Positions 1 through 5,671 of a DNA stretch of 7,488 nt are shown in pieces. Numbering within the stretch: position 1 is the stretch's first letter; the number at the start of each line of letters is the position of its first letter. The translations under genes were made by a program, and so were the position numbers. Source of the DNA: Bdellovibrio sp. (GTDB taxonomy: Bacteria > Bdellovibrionota > Bdellovibrionia > Bdellovibrionales > Bdellovibrionaceae). The DNA is taken from contig JAGIAF010000171.1 of NCBI GenBank assembly GCA_017745015.1, positions 1 to 7,488 on the forward strand, in the 5' to 3' direction. The notes below the pieces were generated by a model. It made no database searches. It saw only the letters and a list, made by a program, of their open reading frames with translations, and had not been told where the DNA came from.

Positions 1-27
1 TTTCATAATCCCAGTTTATTTGAGAGT

Positions 28-127
28 GGCGATCTCGCAAGTTTTAATTTGAATGATGCGACCACTTTTGTGTCAGGCAGCTTATGGTGATAAACAATAG
101 ATCATTGTTGTCAGATGCGAGATCGCC
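28..127. repeat. Perfect 12-bp inverted repeat enclosing a structured segment
   Basis: GGCGATCTCGCA at 28-39 is the exact reverse complement of TGCGAGATCGCC at 116-127, with 76 bases between. Inside lies a smaller hairpin, AACAAT (93-98) with ATTGTT (104-109) around a 5-base loop, and a weaker ACCA (61-64)/TGGT (85-88) pairing, so the whole could fold as a closed multibranch RNA. No T-tract follows on either strand, so it does not look like an intrinsic terminator. It sits beyond the 3' end of the kinase gene. It could be part of a non-coding RNA, a 3' UTR structure or a small repeat element; the sequence alone does not decide. Confidence 0.5.
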
Positions 128-156
128 GACTTACTACAGAAGGGATAGAAATTTTT

Positions 157-173
157 GTTCTTGGGAAAAGAAC
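157..173. other. Small hairpin downstream of the kinase gene
   Basis: GTTCTT (157-162) pairs with AAGAAC (168-173) around a 5-base loop. On the minus strand it lies about 20 bases past the kinase stop codon, where a terminator would be expected. It is followed there by an A-run and then TTT rather than an immediate T-tract, so it is at best a weak or Rho-assisted 3' end. A 14-base perfect palindrome, TTGAATTAATTCAA (182-195), lies between it and the coding region and includes the stop codon. Confidence 0.3.
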
Positions 174-191
174 GTCGGGCATTGAATTAAT

Positions 192-2606
192 TCAAGGATT
201 GTCTGGTTTTTTGACGACATCGTGGGTGCCACCCAAGGAGTCTTTAATAGCTCTCAGCAGATCTGATTTATGAATCGGTTTAGTCAAATGGGCATTACAG
301 CCCGCATCCAAGGACTTTTCGATCTCCTCTTGGAGGGCGTGGGCTGTTAAGGCAATGATGGGCTTATTATAACCTTTGGCGCGAAGGACTCTTGTGGCTT
401 CCAGGCCATCCATTCCCGGCATTTGTACGTCCATCAGAATAATATCAAAATCATTTTCAGAAGCCATACGCACGGCCTCAAAGCCATCGTTGGCACATGA
501 GACTCTGAAGTTATCAGACTTCAGATAGCGACGAATCAAGATCTGATTGTCGGGCAGATCATCGGCCAAAAGAACCTTCACAGTTTGTCCCGAAAAATCC
601 TCTAAAGTCACTGGTGCCTTCGAGGCAACTTTGCTCGTGGCTGTTTCAGTGGCGTGTTCTTCATCGGTAGTGACAATTGTAAAGAGGAAGGTGCTTCCGA
701 CACCTTCTTTACTTTCAAGCAGCGACAAATTGCCTCCCAAGGCGCGAGCAAAATGCAGCGACAAGACAAGTCCTAAACCCGTGCCGCCGAATTTTCTGAT
801 AATCGATGTGTCAGCTTGTCCGAAAACTTGAAAGATTTGGCGCTGGCCTTCTTCAGAAATCCCAATCCCAAAATCTTGCACTTCAGTGGAGATCTGGAAT
901 TTGCCGTCGATGCGTTCTGACGTCATTCTGATTTTAATCGGCCCTTTATTTGAGAACTTCACCGCATTCCCAATCAGATTTACCAAAATCTGTCGCAAAC
1001 GCACGGGATCGGAATAGATACTTGTCGGCAATTCGTTGGTGGTCTCGATTTCAATCAGAATCTCTTTTTTCTGTGCGAGGAGTGAAAGAGAGCTCACGAC
1101 CTCTTCAACTACATCCATATAAGAGATCCAAGATTTCTCAATGGGCATTTTGCCAGCTTCAAACTTAGATAAATCCAAAATATCGTCGATGATTCTTAAG
1201 AGGAGAGTGCCATTGGCTTGAATTCGGCCAAGAAATTCTCCTTGTTCTTCATTCAGGGTTTCGGAAGTTAAAAGCTCCGCGAAACCTAAAATGGCATTCA
1301 TCGGCGTGCGTATTTCGTGACTCATGTTCGCTAAGAAAGTCATTTTGGCTTTGGTGGCTTTCTCGGCCTCTTCTTTGGCTTTTTTCTCTCGGATTAAGGC
1401 TTGCTCTAAATCCGCGGTTCGTTGCTGTACGCGAGATTCTAGTTCGGCTTGAGTCTTCAGGAGCTCTCGTTCAATCGTCTTAAGATCGGTGATGTCTTGA
1501 GTCGTGCCGAAGAGCTTCACAACTTCACCTTGCTCATTCAAAGAGACTTGCCCGCGCGTTTGCACGTATTTCGCGGTGCCATCCGAGGACCGGATGACAT
1601 GATCAAAGTTGAAGGATCTTTTGTTAGCGATAGCCGCCTGCAATTCGCGACGGATCTTCTCTTGATTGGAACTGTCCGAGAAGGCTAAAAGTTCTTTGGT
1701 TGTGACTTTCATTTTTTTATCAAGACCGTAAATGTTGTACATCTCGTCCGACATAATGACCTGCGAGCCATCGACAGTTCTTTCCCAGCTGCCAATATGT
1801 GCAATTTCTTGAGCTTCTCGTAGTAACAAATCTCGACTGTTAATGGCATCTCGGGCTTCTTTCGAACGACGTACGAGCACTCGGGCAAAACCTGATGCAA
1901 TCAAGGCCACCAACAGAATCGTGAGCGTCGTACCGGTCACGATATAGGCGACACTCTCAGTGCCTAACATCATGCCATGATGGACGGGGATATGATTATG
2001 GTCTCCGACAAAGTCTGCGGCTGCCATGCCTACATAGTGCATACCCGAAACTGCGACACCCATTAAAAGACTCGAAAGAATATGCAAAGAGGTGACTCTT
2101 TGGGTGGTTCGAAAAAGGAGCGATACTCCCAACGCCGCAAATGAAGCAAAGCCCGCAATAAAAACGGACAAGGCCACAAGATCCCAGCGCCATTCAATTC
2201 GCGCATCCATTTCCATAGAGGCCATCCCGATATAATGCATGCCCGAAATGGCCACGGCCATAGAGATGCCACCAAGAATCAACGCAGCCAACGAGATCTG
2301 CACACGACTGATAAGATAGAACGCTACTAACGAAGCCCCGATGGCAACAACGACGGAAAGCACAGAAAGCCCAAGATCATAACCAATCGTCATTCCCGGC
2401 ATGATCATGGCCAGCATGCCGACAAAGTGCATACTCCAAATGCCCAAGCCCATGGCCACGGCGCCAGCCAGCAACCAAACCGGATTATTTTTTCCAAGAG
2501 ATTCTTTGATACGCAGGACAATGTTTAGCGCGACATAAGCTCCGATTGTTGCAATCAGAACAGATAAGGCTACAAGCTCTTGATTGTAAGAGTGAGTCAT
2601 CTTCAT
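192..2606 (-). CDS. Hybrid sensor histidine kinase: MHYT membrane sensor, PAS, HisKA, HATPase, receiver
   Basis: This 804-residue inner-membrane protein combines sensing, kinase and receiver functions. Residues 1-245 form about seven membrane helices with three MHYT motifs: MHFVGM (59-64), MHYIGM (123-128) and MHYVGM (189-194). MHYT domains are proposed to sense a diatomic gas or redox signal through bound metal, probably copper. The loop before the last helix carries H203, H205, H209, H210, M212 and M213. A PAS domain (about 261-375) and a coiled coil (about 376-420) lead to HisKA, with H430 in SHEIRTP. The ATPase domain has N543 and N547 (N box), DFGIGI (578-583) and GGTGLGL (607-613). The receiver (about 677-790) has D682, D683, phosphoacceptor D726, T754 and K776. 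All catalytic residues are present, so it should be active. There is no output or HPt domain, so phosphate probably passes to a partner elsewhere. The start is ATG 2606, with another ATG two codons in; neither has a clear Shine-Dalgarno sequence. The stop is TGA. The ligand is unknown. Confidence 0.96.
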   Translation of the reverse strand: MKMTHSYNQELVALSVLIATIGAYVALNIVLRIKESLGKNNPVWLLAGAVAMGLGIWSMHFVGMLAMIMPGMTIGYDLGLSVLSVVVAIGASLVAFYLISRVQISLAALILGGISMAVAISGMHYIGMASMEMDARIEWRWDLVALSVFIAGFASFAALGVSLLFRTTQRVTSLHILSSLLMGVAVSGMHYVGMAAADFVGDHNHIPVHHGMMLGTESVAYIVTGTTLTILLVALIASGFARVLVRRSKEARDAINSRDLLLREAQEIAHIGSWERTVDGSQVIMSDEMYNIYGLDKKMKVTTKELLAFSDSSNQEKIRRELQAAIANKRSFNFDHVIRSSDGTAKYVQTRGQVSLNEQGEVVKLFGTTQDITDLKTIERELLKTQAELESRVQQRTADLEQALIREKKAKEEAEKATKAKMTFLANMSHEIRTPMNAILGFAELLTSETLNEEQGEFLGRIQANGTLLLRIIDDILDLSKFEAGKMPIEKSWISYMDVVEEVVSSLSLLAQKKEILIEIETTNELPTSIYSDPVRLRQILVNLIGNAVKFSNKGPIKIRMTSERIDGKFQISTEVQDFGIGISEEGQRQIFQVFGQADTSIIRKFGGTGLGLVLSLHFARALGGNLSLLESKEGVGSTFLFTIVTTDEEHATETATSKVASKAPVTLEDFSGQTVKVLLADDLPDNQILIRRYLKSDNFRVSCANDGFEAVRMASENDFDIILMDVQMPGMDGLEATRVLRAKGYNKPIIALTAHALQEEIEKSLDAGCNAHLTKPIHKSDLLRAIKDSLGGTHDVVKKPDNP

Positions 2607-2694
2607 GCTGTTTATACGTTATCGAACAAGCAGAAGGATGGCAAAGTTATGGGGTTTGTTTAATGTCAGGGGAAGGAGATGACTGTTGATTCGC

Positions 2695-2730
2695 ACGAGT
2701 CCCACAACCTCTCTTAGAAGTTGTGGGCGT
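2695..2730. repeat. Intergenic inverted repeat between lipoprotein and kinase genes
   Basis: CCCACAAC (2701-2708) pairs perfectly with GTTGTGGG (2720-2727) around an 11-base loop. Outer bases ACG (2695-2697) and CGT (2728-2730) can extend the stem across a 3-base bulge. It lies about 25 bases after the lipoprotein stop codon, where a terminator is expected, but no T-run follows on the minus strand. It may be a Rho-dependent end, an mRNA-stabilising hairpin or a processing site between the two genes. Confidence 0.45.
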
Positions 2731-2753
2731 TAAATGGAACTCATTACAAGTGA

Positions 2754-4994
2754 TTAGTTACCGATCGTTTCATCCAAGAGGAAGTTGCCCACGGACATCG
2801 GCTTCCATCCTGCATCCAAGGCCTGTTGATATTTAGAGCCTGTATAGACACCGCTTTTGTTATCAACAGAACCATAGAAGAGGGCATCGGTCGTACCGCA
2901 AGGTGATGGTACTTCTGGCGACGCGCTTGCTACTTTACGGTAAACCAACGTCAATGCGATATTTACGCGGGGACCTTGGAAGTACTCAAGCTTCGCAGGC
3001 ATCCTGGAGTTTGCATCCATATAGATCGCCGTTGTCGCACACTTCATTGTCGTCGGGTGATTGTTGTCATTATCAATCACTGTGGCATAGGCCGCCGTGC
3101 GGTTGTTCGCGATATACAATTTCGAACCGTCGTCAGAGATCAAGGCGAACTGATAATAGCCCGCTGTATCTGTAGAGCTCAGTTTCAAAATCGTATTTAG
3201 GCGAAGAGCAAACCATTCTACTAAGTTTGCACCACCATCAGCGGCTTTCTTCTTCACAAGCTCACCGTCTGTTGTGGGGAAACCATTTGAGAAAGTCCGT
3301 GTCGGTACAAAAAGACTCGACATATATAAGATCACGCCAGCATCAGTACCGCCTGTGAAATACGGAGCCAATGTCGTCCAACCCGTAGAAGTTCCCGGAT
3401 AGTAATAGATATTACCTTTCCAGCCTTGGCGGCAAGCCGCGCCACTTGACGAGAACGGATCACAAACGATTTTCTTCGCCGTGAAGTTAACGACTTTAGA
3501 GCTTGAATTGCCAGCTTTGTCTTTTGCGGTCACAGTCATGACGTGATCACCAGTAACTAAGTTACTGAAGGTGATCTTCGTCAACGTCTGACAGTTCGCT
3601 ACGCTTTCTGACGTCGTTCCGAAAGTACGGACGCAGCTTGCGGAACTAATACCCGAAATACCATCTACGATAGAGAATGGAGAAAACACCGCAGTCTTTT
3701 GATCTTCAGACATAGTTGGTGCCGAGATCGTAATCACTGGAGCCGTGACGTCGACCAAGAATTTATAGACCGGAGCCACTTTGATCGCACCAGCACTTGT
3801 GTAAGCAGCTACGCGAGCATAATAAGCTTGTCCGTCTTTAAGAGTACAAGAGTTCAAGGAGGCCGAAGTTGTTGTGACCACCACCTCTGGGCAGACAACC
3901 GTTGTCGCCGCCGCATCAGCTACGATCGCAACACGATAGGCAGAAGCTCCAGCAGAAGCTGTCCAATGAACAGTCGGTTGCAAGATGCTGCCTAGGTAGC
4001 TGTCTTTAACAGTGTCATTGCCACCAGTGATACCGATGATAGAGAAATCCGTCGTAGAGCTGCCCTGACTTTTCCAAGTATAAGAAAGGGGAGTGGAGAC
4101 ATTGCCAACCTTATCCGATGCTTGCACTGAGAACACATGTGTTCCTTCTAGCAAGCCAGAGTATACCGCTGGTGAGGTACAAGCGACGAAGCTGCCACCA
4201 TCAATGGCACATTGGCTTTGAGAAAATCCAGAACCTTTATCTGAAGCTGTGAAGTTAAAGACGGCTTGGCTCGAGGCCACAATAGGATCTGGCTTATTTG
4301 TGATGGTAACCACTGGGGGAGTGATATCAACCAACCAGCCGTACTCGACAGTGGCAGAACGATTGCCAGCATTGTCGACCGCGCGGACTTGGAAACGGTT
4401 TTGACCTTCTGCTATTTTGTTGTAGGTTTTAACCTCAGCGCAGTTCGTGAAATCAGTTTCTCCTACCAAAAGACATTCGAAATGATTTAATCCGCTTAAG
4501 TCATCAGCAATGCGCATTCCAAATGTCGCACTTGAGGAACTTACCATGGCAGCTGGTTTTTGTGTGATAGTTACAACAGGAGCGGTGTCATCGTGCGTGA
4601 TTGAAGCTTGCACGCAGTCAGACAAGTATTCTTTCATTTCGGTAGTCTTTTTAAATTTTGCATAGACCGTGTTCAAGGCATTCTGACTTTTTAACACCCA
4701 CGTCTTTGTGCTTGAAATAGGTTCCCAAGTTCCGCCGGTATCACAGCTTGAATCATTGGTCAGATAGATCGCCGTCGAGTTTTGAGTTGTGATGCTCACT
4801 TTGACAGAGTTATCGGAAGTAAACTGAGCGCCACCATTCAAAAGAATGGAGTTCGTACCCATACCGGCAGCCTGGCTTGCAAGCTCTTCGCTTGAAAGTC
4901 CAAAATTCACTTGCTCCGCGCAATTTTGATAGGCGATACCGACGACAACTAAAGCGACAATGGTTATCCCATGTCGAAAAGTAAGGTTCTTCAT
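2754..4994 (-). CDS. Large surface lipoprotein with Ig/Fn3-like repeats and a PA14-like domain
   Basis: The 746-residue product begins with a lipoprotein signal peptide: R7 and H8, a hydrophobic stretch at 10-22, then AYQNC with C25 as the likely lipidated residue. A26 at +2 does not signal inner-membrane retention, so the outer membrane is likely. Beta-sandwich regions follow: an N-terminal one (about 50-135), Ig-like repeats opening with PVVTI or PVITI (about 136-225, 226-308 and 417-507), and an Fn3-like unit (about 315-414). Residues about 545-686 resemble PA14, with the SDDGSKLYI core (620-628) and a late LEYFQG segment. PA14 domains often bind glycans, so a surface adhesin or glycan binder is inferred; the ligand is unknown. 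An in-frame ATG at 5084 would add 30 residues, but a promoter lies inside that extension. ATG 4994 is preferred over ATG 4997 because the G-rich ribosome-binding tract at 4998-5004 abuts 4997 without spacing. The stop is TAA. Confidence 0.9.
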   Translation of the reverse strand: MKNLTFRHGITIVALVVVGIAYQNCAEQVNFGLSSEELASQAAGMGTNSILLNGGAQFTSDNSVKVSITTQNSTAIYLTNDSSCDTGGTWEPISSTKTWVLKSQNALNTVYAKFKKTTEMKEYLSDCVQASITHDDTAPVVTITQKPAAMVSSSSATFGMRIADDLSGLNHFECLLVGETDFTNCAEVKTYNKIAEGQNRFQVRAVDNAGNRSATVEYGWLVDITPPVVTITNKPDPIVASSQAVFNFTASDKGSGFSQSQCAIDGGSFVACTSPAVYSGLLEGTHVFSVQASDKVGNVSTPLSYTWKSQGSSTTDFSIIGITGGNDTVKDSYLGSILQPTVHWTASAGASAYRVAIVADAAATTVVCPEVVVTTTSASLNSCTLKDGQAYYARVAAYTSAGAIKVAPVYKFLVDVTAPVITISAPTMSEDQKTAVFSPFSIVDGISGISSASCVRTFGTTSESVANCQTLTKITFSNLVTGDHVMTVTAKDKAGNSSSKVVNFTAKKIVCDPFSSSGAACRQGWKGNIYYYPGTSTGWTTLAPYFTGGTDAGVILYMSSLFVPTRTFSNGFPTTDGELVKKKAADGGANLVEWFALRLNTILKLSSTDTAGYYQFALISDDGSKLYIANNRTAAYATVIDNDNNHPTTMKCATTAIYMDANSRMPAKLEYFQGPRVNIALTLVYRKVASASPEVPSPCGTTDALFYGSVDNKSGVYTGSKYQQALDAGWKPMSVGNFLLDETIGN

Positions 4995-4997
4995 CAT

Positions 4998-5004
4998 TCC
5001 CCCC
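4998..5004 (-). promoter_or_regulatory. Ribosome-binding tract deciding the lipoprotein start
   Basis: On the minus strand GGGGGGA directly precedes the tandem ATG ATG. It leaves no gap to the first ATG (4997) and three bases to the second (4994), which favours the second. An uninterrupted run of six Gs is an unusual Shine-Dalgarno form. Confidence 0.55.
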
Positions 5005-5012
5005 GGAATGTA

Positions 5013-5041
5013 ATTATATCGGCATTTTTCGTGATTTTTTG
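5013..5041 (-). promoter_or_regulatory. Promoter of the Ig/PA14 lipoprotein gene (sigma-28-like or sigma-70)
   Basis: On the minus strand GCCGATAT (5016-5023) matches the sigma-28 -10 consensus GCCGATAA at 7 of 8 bases, with CAAA (5038-5041) 14 bases upstream as an imperfect -35. Overlapping it, TATAAT (5013-5018) is a perfect sigma-70 -10, but its best -35, TTCAAA, is 19 bases away. Either reading starts transcription around 5005-5010, giving a leader of about 10-15 bases. That makes the far-upstream ATG at 5084 unusable. The 12-mer AATGCCGATATA (5015-5026) recurs upstream of the glycosidase gene. Confidence 0.6.
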
Positions 5042-5113
5042 AACGATAAGGGCACGAGTTCATGGATAAAAGTACCGGGAGCAATACGTGAGTGTTCGAT
5101 TTTGAGACAGTAT

Positions 5114-5143
5114 AAAAAAAGGGTTCCCGCGGAACCCTTTTTT
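5114..5143 (-). terminator. Intrinsic terminator of the small secreted protein gene
   Basis: GGGTTCC (5121-5127) and GGAACCC (5131-5137) form a perfect GC-rich stem around a 3-base loop. An A-run at 5114-5120 and a T-run at 5138-5143 flank it. Read on the minus strand it ends in seven Ts, 23 bases after the stop codon of the gene ending at 5166. It could also work on the plus strand, but no plus-strand gene leads into it. It separates the upstream pair of genes from the lipoprotein gene, which therefore needs its own promoter. Confidence 0.93.
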
Positions 5144-5165
5144 GCTTTCGAATTTTCAGCAGAGA

Positions 5166-5615
5166 TTACTCAGCTTGGAATTGCTCAACTGGATAAAGAC
5201 CCAATTCATTTGCTTCTTCAACAGACATATCAAATTCAGGGTAGAATCCTTTAGTCATTGTGCAAACAACTTCTACGTCTGCATTGCCTTCAGAAGTATT
5301 AGCATACAAAGTTCCATTGTATGTTTTTGAGCGAGGGTTGAAAGTAGCTTCCAGACGGCCCGAAGCATCTGCATTTGAGGCAGTACCACGGATATAGCGA
5401 CCTTCCTGGACATCGCTAGTAGCTACAGGCATAGAAACTTTTTTGCTAGCTCCACCAGTGACAGTGATATCGATGTTGCCAACGATTTGGTTGCCAGATG
5501 TCGTTGCATCAGCTTTGAAATTGTACCAATAGTAAGAACCTTCGCAGTGAATTTGCGCCGCTTGCGCCAAACCTGCAGACAATAGAACCGCACCAGTCAA
5601 AAATAGACTTTTCAT
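5166..5615 (-). CDS. Small Sec-exported protein of unknown function
   Basis: I do not recognise the family of this 149-residue protein. It has a clear Sec signal peptide: K2, a hydrophobic core at about 4-16, and an AQA/A or AQAA/Q cleavage site near 19-20. The mature part of about 130 residues has only two cysteines, C24 near its start and C118 near its end, which could form a disulfide in the periplasm or outside the cell. The pattern (IHCEGSYYWY near the start, alternating hydrophobic strands, DVEVVCTM at 113-120) suggests a small beta-sandwich or barrel. The tail (131-149) is acidic and may be flexible. ATG 5615 is supported by a good Shine-Dalgarno GGAGGGG (5620-5626). It begins 56 bases after the glycosidase gene with no terminator between, so co-transcription is possible. 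A strong terminator follows. The stop is TAA. Confidence 0.88.
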   Translation of the reverse strand: MKSLFLTGAVLLSAGLAQAAQIHCEGSYYWYNFKADATTSGNQIVGNIDITVTGGASKKVSMPVATSDVQEGRYIRGTASNADASGRLEATFNPRSKTYNGTLYANTSEGNADVEVVCTMTKGFYPEFDMSVEEANELGLYPVEQFQAE

Positions 5616-5619
5616 TAAA

Positions 5620-5626
5620 CCCCTCC
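5620..5626 (-). promoter_or_regulatory. Strong Shine-Dalgarno of the small secreted protein gene
   Basis: GGAGGGG lies on the minus strand with its GGAGG core six bases before ATG 5615. It is the best ribosome-binding site in the window and suggests high translation. No convincing promoter is visible in 5616-5671. TTGACC (5664-5669) resembles a -35 element but has no -10 at suitable spacing. Confidence 0.8.
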
Positions 5627-5671
5627 GTGAGTATTACGTAAGGGTGACGTGACTAGAGCAAAAGGTCAAGC

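Noticed and set aside
547..1688. Plus-strand open frames at 547-831, 950-1168 and 1449-1688
   Set aside because: They lie antisense inside the histidine kinase gene, whose domains and catalytic residues are all intact, and their translations show no domain features.
2701..2727. Intrinsic terminator after the lipoprotein gene
   Set aside because: The 8-bp stem is perfect, but no T-run follows on either strand, so it is listed as an inverted repeat only.
2903..4490. Plus-strand open frames at 2903-3200, 3699-3995 and 4266-4490, and the minus-strand frame at 4148-4372
   Set aside because: These are shadow frames of the Ig/PA14 lipoprotein gene with no start signals or plausible protein features.
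5039..5330. Plus-strand open frames at 5039-5254 and 5142-5330
   Set aside because: The first crosses the intrinsic terminator at 5114-5143, and both run antisense to the small secreted protein gene, which has a signal peptide and a strong ribosome-binding site.
5616..5671. Promoter for the small secreted protein gene, from TTGACC at 5664-5669
   Set aside because: No acceptable -10 lies 16-18 bases downstream; the nearest AT-rich hexamer (TAATAC) is about 27 bases away. The short palindromes TTACGTAA and GCGTACGC nearby are too small to interpret.
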